Part shown: positions 26,604-34,785 of the stretch, piece after piece
How the letters are laid out: each line of letters opens with the position of its first letter
Numbering within the stretch: position 1 is the first letter of the stretch
Assembly (NCBI RefSeq): GCF_004923295.1
Contig: NZ_CP039636.1
Span: 617,001 to 681,000, forward strand
Length of the DNA stretch: 64,000 nt
Source of the DNA: Azospirillum sp. TSH100
GTDB lineage: Bacteria > Pseudomonadota > Alphaproteobacteria > Azospirillales > Azospirillaceae
Reading direction: 5' to 3'
Made by a program: the position numbers and the translations under genes
The notes under the pieces: generated by a model
Told to the model about the DNA's origin: nothing
The model's input: only the letters and a program-made list of their open reading frames with translations
Database searches by the model: none

Positions 26604-26707
26604 ACTGGACGCGGTGCTCCAGACCGGAACCCAACCAGCGCGGCCCAGGGTTGGGCAAGAAATGGCACCGCCTCGCCGTTGGCGATGAAGCGCGCCGGTG
26701 CGATCGG
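26604..26707 (-). pseudogene. Possible trypsin-like (S1) protease N-terminal remnant
   Basis: Directly after the SLOG stop codon, the same minus-strand frame reads ARFIANGEAVPFLAQPWAAL followed by VGFRSGAPRPVHAC. This resembles the mature N-terminus of S1 serine proteases (I-x-G-G, then PW-x-x-L, then the Cys before the first catalytic region). Resemblance ends where the frame enters the ABC ATPase gene, so His, Asp and Ser regions are absent. An ATG overlapping the SLOG stop (ATGA) is in another frame, so a start would also be frameshifted. Trypsin-like proteases are known effectors in bacterial conflict systems. The call is tentative. Confidence 0.35.
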
Positions 26708-27283
26708 TCATAAGGTCGGAATGGACTCCAGCGAGAAGCCTGCCATCCTTGCGAGCGTTCCGAATTGGGCGGTGGCGTCGTTTCCTGGGCGCGGGCTGCC
26801 TTCCCAGACGAGCATCGCGAACTGTCGCCGCTGCGACCCGCCCACCGGGGCGGCCAGCGCCTGCGCTTCCCGCAGGATGACTTCATTGGCTGCGGCGTAT
26901 GCGTCGTCGCCGCCGCCTTGTCGGAGCACGACGAGGTCATCGGCAGCCATCGCTGCGGCAACCTGACGGTCGAACACCGTTCCCCACGGACCCGGACGGT
27001 CGATCACCGAGGTGTTTCTGAACCTGTCCGGTGCGAAGGGCAGCACGATCCGGCGGCGCAGGCCCAGTCGTTCCGCTTGTTCCAGAGCGACAAGGTCGGC
27101 GCCGCAGGCCGCCGACGAGACGAGGGCAACCGCGCCAACCCGGCGGAAAGCCTCGGCGATGCGTCTGCCGACTTCTTCGGCCTGCTCCAGCGGGAAGCGC
27201 GGCTGCGGCGCCCCCGTCGGATCGATGCGCCGTCCAGCCAGTGCAACGACCGACGCGACCGGAACATTCGTGAAATCCGTCAT
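26708..27283 (-). CDS. SLOG-like Rossmann protein, putative nucleotide-ligand sensor
   Basis: A 191-residue protein with a Rossmann-type pattern: strand VVALAGRRIDPTG, helix, GAVALVSSAACGADLVALE, RRIVLPFAPDRFRNTSV, then AAMAADDLVVLRQGGGDDAYAAANEVILREA. The small/Gly-rich turn SSAACGADL and the late acidic-Asn helix resemble the SLOG/LOG superfamily, which binds NAD-derived or other nucleotide ligands in immune systems such as Thoeris. No effector domain is fused. The ATG at 27283 has GAGG 5 nt upstream; the frame extends to 27331. It follows the TIR gene on the same strand. Fold assignment is by eye. Confidence 0.55.
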   Translation of the reverse strand: MTDFTNVPVASVVALAGRRIDPTGAPQPRFPLEQAEEVGRRIAEAFRRVGAVALVSSAACGADLVALEQAERLGLRRRIVLPFAPDRFRNTSVIDRPGPWGTVFDRQVAAAMAADDLVVLRQGGGDDAYAAANEVILREAQALAAPVGGSQRRQFAMLVWEGSPRPGNDATAQFGTLARMAGFSLESIPTL

Positions 27284-27501
27284 TGTATCCTCTACCTGGG
27301 GGCGGCTCGGCGGGCCGCATCGCAGTGTCACATGGGTGGATGACTCGTGAAATGGGAGAGGTCCATTTTCCGGCCAGTGACGGCCCGCCTGAGCGCCTTA
27401 CCCACGTCGGGCCGGCGGCATGAGCGCAACCTTGCCGGCCCGACGTTGGACGGCATCGGCCGCGTCGCCCCCGGCATCCCATCGAATGACAGTCGAATCC
27501 A

Positions 27502-28685
27502 TCAGGCGGCCAGACGAGTCCGCACTTCGTCCACCGTCCGTTCTATCAGTGCATCGGCGGCGGCCAGATCGCGGCATTGGGCGACTGGCATTGGCAGCAC
27601 GCCATCCGCAGCCAACGGCAGATCGACGACGGCCATTGACCGCGACCGATGCGCGTCGAGCATGCAGTCGTGCTCAAGACCGGTCCAGTCGCTGTGGTCA
27701 TATCCGTGGGTGCGAACCGCGATACCCCCGCGCACCGCGCGATCGCGTGTTCCAGCACGCCCCGAAGCGCGGGTGGCGGGGAAGCGGCCTGACCTTCCGC
27801 CACCGCCCGGCTCATGCTCCAGCGATCCCACCAGCATGTGTAGCCGGCACCATCCAGCCGTCGCGCGAGTCGGGCGACGAACGGCGTCGCTTCGCGCCAG
27901 CGATAGCTGATGAAGATCTGTTGCCGGCGTGAGAGCATCGCGGCGTGATCGATCAGGCGTGACAGAAGGTCCGAACCGTCAGGAAGGCGGCGAGGCGACT
28001 GCAGCCTCATGCCAAGCGCCGCGGTCAACGCCGCTGGCGTCAGGTCCAGACCTTTGGCCGGCAGCAGTGCGGGGGCGAGAATTGGCTCCAAGTTGTTGAA
28101 GCCGAAATACTCGGAGCATGCCGGGTCGGCGACGGCTGCGAAGACCGCGACGTTTTGATCTTTCAGACGGCGACGTTGGACGCAGGCGGACAGATAGCCA
28201 TCTTCGAGGTGATCCGTTGACCGTATCACATGCCGCACGGTCAGGCGCGCGTCGAGGCCGAGCGGCAGAATCGTTCGGCTGTCCCGGAGACCTCCGACGA
28301 ACCAGAGCATATGGCGCCCCGGGGCTTCGAGCCGGTCGGCGAGGAAAGCGTGCCCGAACAGATGGGCCACGGGGCGGTTGAGCGCGTCCAAGGCCCAGCG
28401 TTCAACATCCGCGCTCATCGGCCCGTGCGCCACCCGGCGCTTGACATAAACCAAGTGGTGGGTTTCGGCGCCAAGCGAATGATCCGGGTTCCACCGGCCG
28501 GAAGGCGCTGCCATTGCCCGCCTGGACTTCGGCGGTTCGGAGGGCTCGCCGGTAGGATCGGTCGCGCCGGCGGTAGCGATCAAATCGCCGCTGCCTTTCC
28601 CTCCTGTTTCTGCCCGGGTGGAGCGATCTGGTCGATGCCGTCCAGGTCTCCGGCCCTCCTCCGTCGCTTTTGTTCGCATCACCAT
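27502..28685 (-). pseudogene. TIR-domain protein interrupted by a -1 frameshift
   Basis: The first frame (28685 to about 27730) encodes a basic, possibly disordered leader and an unassigned domain (about residues 60-255). The TIR start follows as RRQQIFISYRW, then LARRLDGAGYTCWWDRWSMS. Just after VLEHAIARCAG the frame is lost. The TIR continuation GIAVRTHGYDHSDWTGLEHD and a natural end (ALIERTVDEVRTRLAA, stop at 27502) lie in another frame. One extra G in the run of five at 27725-27729 would join them. The second part holds the S-x-W-x-x-x-E segment expected to contribute the NADase glutamate. AGAGGG precedes the ATG at 28685. Real mutation, sequencing error and slippage are not distinguishable here. 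Confidence 0.7.
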
Positions 28686-28987
28686 GATCCCTCTGATGCT
28701 CCAGCACTTCGCTCTCGAAATAGCCTTTCAGAATAGGGATTTGGGAGAAAGTGCCACTTGCGGGGCAAGATGTATTGCTCTTATGGATTGATTTTCCTAT
28801 AATTAATATAAACCAATCGGACGATAAACGCCACCGGCGATCCTAAAGAAATACAATTGGCGAAAAACATTAATGAAAGGTTGCTTTGTTGAGCGACCAT
28901 AATCAAGAATCGAGTTTCTGCCTAGGAATCAATGAGGATGCAAAATTTGTTTTGCCATTTTTAAGCATAACCATCGGGGCGTTCAAG
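28686..28987. promoter_or_regulatory. AT-rich divergent promoter region of the immune-like island
   Basis: This interval separates the leftward TIR gene from the rightward DRHyd-TPR gene and is markedly AT-rich. A sigma70-like promoter for the rightward genes is visible: TTGCTC (28775-28780), 17 nt, TATAAT (28798-28803). A TTG at 28886 preceded by AAAGG could start translation in frame with the downstream gene. Confidence 0.55.
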
Positions 28988-30289
28988 ATGTTTGATGTAA
29001 AAAAATCCTGCTTTGTAATAATGCCATTTGGGAAGAGGGTTGTTGGAGAATCTTCCATATTGGCGCGGTTCATCGGATTGAGGGGGCCGGAAGTCGACTT
29101 CGATCATATTTATAAAAATATTTTTGAGCCGGCAATTTCTGCTGTCACGCTTCCCGAAGGTGGAAAACTTATCCCGAAACGCGCCGACCAGACCTTTCTG
29201 ACTGGCGTCATCTCGCACGACATGTTCATCGATATCGAATACTCCCGCTTCGTCGTCGCGGATCTCACAGGGCTGAATGCCAATGTTTTCTATGAACTGG
29301 GGATGCGTCATCGAGCTCGCTCGACCGGGACGGCGTTGTTCCGGCAAGTCGGGCAACCCATTCCTTTCGATGTTCAACAGACCCGGGCCTTTCCCTACGC
29401 CTACAATCCGCAGGAAGAAGCGCAGAAATCCCGCGAATTGATCACGCGTGTCGTGACGGAATCGCTTGTCCACAGCCCGTTGGACAGCCCGATCTGGCAG
29501 GTCCTGCAACAGCAGAGGGCAGGCGGCCTCGCCGAGGAGTCCTTGCGTCTGGCAGAAGAGGCTCTGCGTGCCCGGGACCTTCCCAATGCCGAACGCCGCC
29601 TGATCGCCGCGGCGGCGGCGGATCCGTCGAACGTGCTGACCCATATGAAGCTCGGCCTGCTGTATCGGGATCTCGGCGAATGGGAAAATGCCCGCGATTC
29701 CTTCGATCAAGTGCTTCGGATGCTGCCGAATTATCCCGAGGCCTTGCGGGAAAAGGGCATCGCCGAGAACAAGATCCACGGGAAAACGAAGGTCGGTCCG
29801 GATGGCGAGGCTTCGTTGCGGGCCGCGCTCGCCAAGGCGCCCCATGATTTCGACGCCGCCGCATCGCTGGGCGGCATTCTCAAGCGCCGCGGCGACTACG
29901 CGGGTGCCGCTGGGCAGTATGAACTGGCCACCGACCTGTCGCGCGGACATCCCTATCCGCTGCTGAACATGATCGCCTGCCGTGCCCGGCGTGACGGCAG
30001 GCTTGATCTTGCGCCTTTCCAGACCTCGATCGAACACGCCGAGGCCGTCCTGCGTCCGCAGGTCGAAAGCGGCTATGATTCGCCATGGAGCTTCTTTGAT
30101 CTGGCGGAAATCTGCCTTCTGACGAACCGGGAGGCCGAAGGCATCGCCCTGATCCGGCAGGCGCAGATGCAGCCTGGAACCGTCGGCTGGCAGCTCAAGA
30201 CTTTCCGGGAAACGCTCCAACTGATAGCCGAAGTATCCGATCTCGACAGTTTGAACAATGCAATCGCGGTGCTCCCCCAGGAAGACTGA
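28988..30289 (+). CDS. DRHyd (deoxyribosyltransferase-like) domain fused to TPR repeats
   Basis: A 433-residue protein. Residues 1-170 match nucleoside deoxyribosyltransferase-like DRHyd domains: SCFVIMPFGKR (7-17), FDHIYKNIFEPAI (38-50) and ADLTGLNANVFYELGMRH (91-108), with the candidate catalytic Glu at 103. Residues about 185-430 form TPR-like helices (NAERRLIAAAAADPSNVLTH, KLGLLYRDLGEWENARDSF). Such enzymes could cleave nucleotide glycosidic bonds. I chose the ATG at 28988 because family members start just before CFVIMPF; a TTG at 28886 would add 34 residues. It precedes the STAND gene by 35 bp on the same strand. Confidence 0.7.
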   Translation: MFDVKKSCFVIMPFGKRVVGESSILARFIGLRGPEVDFDHIYKNIFEPAISAVTLPEGGKLIPKRADQTFLTGVISHDMFIDIEYSRFVVADLTGLNANVFYELGMRHRARSTGTALFRQVGQPIPFDVQQTRAFPYAYNPQEEAQKSRELITRVVTESLVHSPLDSPIWQVLQQQRAGGLAEESLRLAEEALRARDLPNAERRLIAAAAADPSNVLTHMKLGLLYRDLGEWENARDSFDQVLRMLPNYPEALREKGIAENKIHGKTKVGPDGEASLRAALAKAPHDFDAAASLGGILKRRGDYAGAAGQYELATDLSRGHPYPLLNMIACRARRDGRLDLAPFQTSIEHAEAVLRPQVESGYDSPWSFFDLAEICLLTNREAEGIALIRQAQMQPGTVGWQLKTFRETLQLIAEVSDLDSLNNAIAVLPQED

Positions 30290-30324
30290 CGGCGAAACGC
30301 GTGTTTACGGAAATGGAGGGGGCG

Positions 30325-33300
30325 ATGATTCAACAACGACGCGGCACACCGGTCCGGGTGTTTCTGTCCTCGACGTTCCGTGACTTCCAGAGTGAACGCG
30401 AGGTGTTGCAAAGCCGTGTCCTGCCAGCGGTCCGGGAGCGGTATGCGCGCCATGGCGTGGCATTTGAACTGGTGGACCTGCGGTGGGGCATTCCGCCGGC
30501 AGCGGCGCGGGCCCATCGCACTCTGGATCTCTGCCTGAAGGAAATCGAACGCTGCGCGACGCTGTCGCCCCGCTGCCATTTCCTTTTCATGCTGGGTGAT
30601 CGCTACGGCTGGCGCCCGGCACCCGTCGTCATCTCCGACGCGGATCACGAAGTGCTGGCCTCCCAGCCAGAGGCGCGCGAAGCGCTGCGGGTCTGGTATC
30701 GCCAGGACCGCAACGCCGTCCCGCCGGTATGGCGGCTGCGGCCGCCGACAGCGGATGACGGATCGTGGGAGGAGGCGGAGCGACGGCTGGTCGCCCAGTT
30801 GGAATCCGCCGCCATCAACGCAGGCATCCCCGACTCCGCCGGTTTCGGTGCTTCGGTCACCGAGACGGAGATCCGCAAGGCGCTGGGGAGCGGTGCGACC
30901 CATCGCTCGTCGATCACAGGTGTGTTCCGGGACCTCTCGGATGCAAGTGCCGGTGGCCGCGATTTCCTGGACGTCGACATGACCGGCGCGCTCGACGTTG
31001 ATGCCGATGCACGCCGCCGCCGTCTTCGGGCCGATCTGGAACGACGACTGCCGAAAGAGGCGATCATCCATTTCGCACCCGCTCTGGCCGAACTGGGCGG
31101 CGGGTCGGACTATCTTGGCGCTTTCGCCACTGCGGTTGAACAGCGGCTGTGTCGCGGCATCGATGATCAGCTCTCGACGGAGGACCATGCCCGGCTGGAT
31201 GAAGCGTCGCTTCACGAAGGGTTCCGCCTGAGGCAACGCGGGATGGTGACGGACCGCCTTGAAATCATCGCCGACATCGCGGGACACATCAGACCGGGCG
31301 TGATGTCCGACGCCGATGGCCCGCTGGTCGTCGCGGGACCTTCGGGTATCGGCAAGACCACGGTGATGGCGGCGGCCTGCGAGGCGATCCGCCGCCGTCT
31401 GCCCGATGCCCGTATCGTCTATCGTGCGGTCGGCGCCACGTCGGAATCGGTGACGCCGCTGCTGCTGCTTGCCGATCTCTGCGGCGAGATTGCCCGGATG
31501 GGAGGACGCCCGGCTCCGGGCGCTTTTGCCGATGACGAAGAGGCGGCCGAGGCGTTCCTGAGGGAAATACGACAATGGTCCGGGCCGCCACTTGTCGTCA
31601 TGGTGGATGCGCTGGACCAGCTGCTCAAGTCTTCGCCCAATCACCAGTATAATTGGATACCGGCGACATTGCCTGACAATGTCGGGATGATCGTGTCGGC
31701 GGTCATGGACCGGATGCCGGCCCATGTCGGCAGGCGCGCCGGGCGAATTCTCAAGATGCCCTATCTGTCGGTGGACGAGGCCGGCCGCATTCTGGACCTC
31801 TGGCTTGCCGAGGCTGGACGGACCTTGCAAACCGGGCAGAGGGAACTGGCGCTGCGCGCCTTTTCCAAGGTCGGGCTGCCGCTTTACCTCCGATTGCTGC
31901 TGGAACTGGTGTGCGAATGGAGCAGCGATGAGACTCCGCCGCCACCGCCGTCTACGCTGAACGGTATCATCGACGCGCTGTTCGACAGGCTGTCCGATGC
32001 TGGCAGGAGCCATATTCCGGAGCTTGCTCAGCGGGCGTTCGGATTTCTCGCGGCGTCGCGCTCCGGCCTCAGCTATGACGAGATGCAGGAGGTTCTGTCC
32101 TGCGAAACCGATCTGATCGCTTCGGTGGCTAGGCATTGGTCCGACGCCCGGCAGTCCGGTGGCCTGCCGCCGATCCTGTGGTCCCGCCTGTATCATGATC
32201 TGCGGCCGCTGCTGACCGAACGGCTGGCCGACGGTACCGTCGTCCTCACCATCTTCCACCGCGCCATCGAGGCGCGCATGACCGACCGCTTCTCGGCGGC
32301 GGAACGTCGAGGCTTCGCATCGGCCCTCGCCGATTATTTCGCCAGTCGGCTTCTGATGCCGGGCGGGGACGATCGCGGTATCGACCGCCGGCAGCTGTGG
32401 GAAAGACCTTATCTTCTGGAGCAGGCCGGGCGCATCGATGATCTGCGGGACTGCCTGCTCGACCACCGTTTCCTCGATGCGAAGGTACGGGCCGGCGGCG
32501 TTCGTGACCTTGTCGATGATTTCGCGCGACTGCCGCCCGATGACGAGGCGGCGGTGGTGGGTGGTGCCTTGCGCTTGTCGGCCTATGTCCTGGAACGCGA
32601 TCCCGCGCAGCTTTCGGGGCAACTGTTGGGGCGCATCGACCCTGCTTCGCCGCTTTGCCGGCGTATCTTCGGGCCGGCGTCCGCGCCTCGGGGCGTCGAA
32701 CTTCGGCCGGACCAGACGATCTTGGCCTCGCCCGGCAACAGTCTGGTGAACATCATCGCGTTGGGAAAATCGCGCTACGCACAACCGCTCTTGCCACTGG
32801 GAACCGGGCCGCTGGTGGTCTCGGTCGACGAAGATGGCGCGATCGGCGCCTGGAATTTGGACAGCGGCGACCGTGTGCTGAAAATCGCGCAGTCTCCGGA
32901 CGGCAGACGTTGGCATCCCATCGCCGCGACCCCCGATGGCGGCAGGCTGGTGGTCGCGCGGGACGATATGCGGCTGGATATTCTCGACCTTGACCGCGGG
33001 GAGGTGATCGACCAGCTGAGCGGCGAGGGGCCGGCCGCCGTGTCCGGGGACGGCCGTTTCCTGGTCCATTCCAGCCCGCTGAACCATGTCTGTGTCTATG
33101 ACCTGCATGCCCGAAGCCCCGTCCAGTGCATGGGGCCGGCGAAAGACAGAATATATGGGTTCGCCATAAGCCACGACGGCCGGTGGGTTATCTCGTGGGC
33201 AAGTGGATTCGGTTGCACCGAAGCTCCGATGCTGTGGGACAGCGCATCGGGGCAGGCTGCCGGTGTTCTGAAAGGAAACTTCTACGCCAGGAGCTCCGAG

Positions 33301-34632
33301 AATATCTACCCGAGCCATCCCAAGCGTGAGACGCATCACGCACTGTTCGCGGGCCATCAGGACGACGTCAAATCCGTCCTATTCACCCGTGACGCCCGTC
33401 TGATCATTTCGAGCGGTGACGAAGGCGCCATCGTGGTGTGGGATCGTGAAAGCCGCGACCAGGTGAGAAAACTGATCGCACCCCGCGGTGACATGATCGG
33501 CGCATACCTGTTGCCGGACGAGCGGCGGGTGGTGTCCGTCGAAAGTGACGGGCCGATGCGGTTCTGGGATGTCGAGACCGGCCGGAAACTCTGTGATGTC
33601 GCCGGCAATTTTTCCGATGTCACAAGGGTTGCCATTACGGGTGACGGCCGGCGCATCGTGACGTTGCGCCGTGACGGCCAACTGCATGTGTGGCGTTGCG
33701 ATCAGAATGCCCTTGACGAGGAGGTCACCAGGGAGGGTCTTGGACAGTTGATGGTGACCCCCGATGGCCGCTTCGCCGTCCGTTGGCGCAGTGTGGAGGG
33801 AAGAGGATTTGCTCCCGATACGACCTTGACCGTCATCGACCTGGAAAGCGGGCGGAATGTGCTGGCCCTCGACGTTCCGGCTGCATCGGCGGAAACCATA
33901 CAAACAGCGGCGACGCCGGATGGCCGGTATCTGGTGCGGACGTCCAAACGGGGAATCTATGTGTTCGATCTGGTCGAAAGGAGGCAGGTGAAGCAGCATT
34001 CGATTCCCCGCAAGGGCGGTAGCGTGGCTCCAATTCTGTCCCGCGACGGATTGTTCGGAATTTGTGGAGAGGAGCCCGGGTGTTTCGTGATCGTCGATGC
34101 CCTTTCGGGAAAGGCCCTGCACCGGGTCGTTCAGAACCGCGAGGTGTCCGTGTTCCATCCCGACGGCCCGTTCACCCTGATCGACGGTGACGCCGGTCAT
34201 CTGATACAGTTGCGGCAGGCTGAGCCGGCGGAGCTGTATGATACCCGTTCCGGCACCATGACCTCTCTGGATGTCGACAGCGGTCCTTTCCTGAACGCCG
34301 TTCTGCTGCCGGACGGCAAACGGATCCTGTCGACCGGAACCAAGAGCTGCCTGGTGCTGTGGACGACGCAGGGGCCGTCGGTTCTCCAGCGCCTCGGTTC
34401 CGCCGACAGCGCGGTGACGGCATTGGCGGTTTCAAGCGATGGAAAGCGTGCGATCACCGTGCACGAGGACAAATCCGTGCGTCTCTGGGATCTCGTTTCC
34501 GCCACAGCCCTGGCCCGGTTGGACATCGATCATTCCACGACGAATTGCGCCTTCGTCGATGGGGACCGGGCGGTCGTTCTGGAGGACGGCGGCCGGTTGC
34601 TTCGCATCAACATCATCGGGAAAGACGGATGA
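30325..34632 (+). CDS. DUF4062-STAND NTPase-beta-propeller protein (TEP1/NWD1-like architecture)
   Basis: A 1435-residue giant with three parts. DUF4062 spans about residues 10-110 (RVFLSSTFRDFQSEREVL, FELVDLRWGIP, FLFMLGDRYGW). A STAND/NACHT-like ATPase follows, with Walker A GPSGIGKTT at 338-346 and Walker B LVVMVDALDQL at about 423-432, then winged and helical regions. From about residue 800, WD40-type repeats form one or two propellers (VVWDRESRDQVRKL, MRFWDVETGRKL, SVRLWDLVSATALARL). This is the layout of NLR-like sensors that oligomerise on detecting a signal. The ATG at 30325 has AGGGGG just upstream; the GTG at 30301 is less likely. Confidence 0.85.
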   Translation: MIQQRRGTPVRVFLSSTFRDFQSEREVLQSRVLPAVRERYARHGVAFELVDLRWGIPPAAARAHRTLDLCLKEIERCATLSPRCHFLFMLGDRYGWRPAPVVISDADHEVLASQPEAREALRVWYRQDRNAVPPVWRLRPPTADDGSWEEAERRLVAQLESAAINAGIPDSAGFGASVTETEIRKALGSGATHRSSITGVFRDLSDASAGGRDFLDVDMTGALDVDADARRRRLRADLERRLPKEAIIHFAPALAELGGGSDYLGAFATAVEQRLCRGIDDQLSTEDHARLDEASLHEGFRLRQRGMVTDRLEIIADIAGHIRPGVMSDADGPLVVAGPSGIGKTTVMAAACEAIRRRLPDARIVYRAVGATSESVTPLLLLADLCGEIARMGGRPAPGAFADDEEAAEAFLREIRQWSGPPLVVMVDALDQLLKSSPNHQYNWIPATLPDNVGMIVSAVMDRMPAHVGRRAGRILKMPYLSVDEAGRILDLWLAEAGRTLQTGQRELALRAFSKVGLPLYLRLLLELVCEWSSDETPPPPPSTLNGIIDALFDRLSDAGRSHIPELAQRAFGFLAASRSGLSYDEMQEVLSCETDLIASVARHWSDARQSGGLPPILWSRLYHDLRPLLTERLADGTVVLTIFHRAIEARMTDRFSAAERRGFASALADYFASRLLMPGGDDRGIDRRQLWERPYLLEQAGRIDDLRDCLLDHRFLDAKVRAGGVRDLVDDFARLPPDDEAAVVGGALRLSAYVLERDPAQLSGQLLGRIDPASPLCRRIFGPASAPRGVELRPDQTILASPGNSLVNIIALGKSRYAQPLLPLGTGPLVVSVDEDGAIGAWNLDSGDRVLKIAQSPDGRRWHPIAATPDGGRLVVARDDMRLDILDLDRGEVIDQLSGEGPAAVSGDGRFLVHSSPLNHVCVYDLHARSPVQCMGPAKDRIYGFAISHDGRWVISWASGFGCTEAPMLWDSASGQAAGVLKGNFYARSSENIYPSHPKRETHHALFAGHQDDVKSVLFTRDARLIISSGDEGAIVVWDRESRDQVRKLIAPRGDMIGAYLLPDERRVVSVESDGPMRFWDVETGRKLCDVAGNFSDVTRVAITGDGRRIVTLRRDGQLHVWRCDQNALDEEVTREGLGQLMVTPDGRFAVRWRSVEGRGFAPDTTLTVIDLESGRNVLALDVPAASAETIQTAATPDGRYLVRTSKRGIYVFDLVERRQVKQHSIPRKGGSVAPILSRDGLFGICGEEPGCFVIVDALSGKALHRVVQNREVSVFHPDGPFTLIDGDAGHLIQLRQAEPAELYDTRSGTMTSLDVDSGPFLNAVLLPDGKRILSTGTKSCLVLWTTQGPSVLQRLGSADSAVTALAVSSDGKRAITVHEDKSVRLWDLVSATALARLDIDHSTTNCAFVDGDRAVVLEDGGRLLRINIIGKDG

Positions 34633-34645
34633 ACCGCGGATTTTC

Positions 34646-34690
34646 GAGTGGATCGCGCAGGATCGGCAATGATCGAAGCGCGATCCACTC
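34646..34690. terminator. Long hairpin between convergent genes
   Basis: GAGTGGATCGCG (34646-34657) and CGCGATCCACTC (34679-34690) form a perfect 12-bp stem. The 21-nt loop contains a further GATC...GATC pairing. It starts 13 bp after the STAND gene and faces the convergent zinc-protein gene. It lacks a clear T-tract, so it is a probable bidirectional 3' structure rather than a textbook terminator. Confidence 0.5.
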
Positions 34691-34785
34691 ATCCGTAAGA
34701 AGTCATAACCTTATGTTCGGCGATCGGACTCGCACTTCAAGTCAAGTCCGATTTTGCGCGAGCCGATCACACGGAAAGCAAGACT

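Noticed and set aside
30073-33357. Very long open frame on the minus strand (about 1094 codons) opposite the STAND gene
   Set aside because: It is antisense to a protein with clear DUF4062, Walker and WD40 motifs. Its own translation is low-complexity and Arg/Gln-rich, as expected from GC-rich shadow frames.
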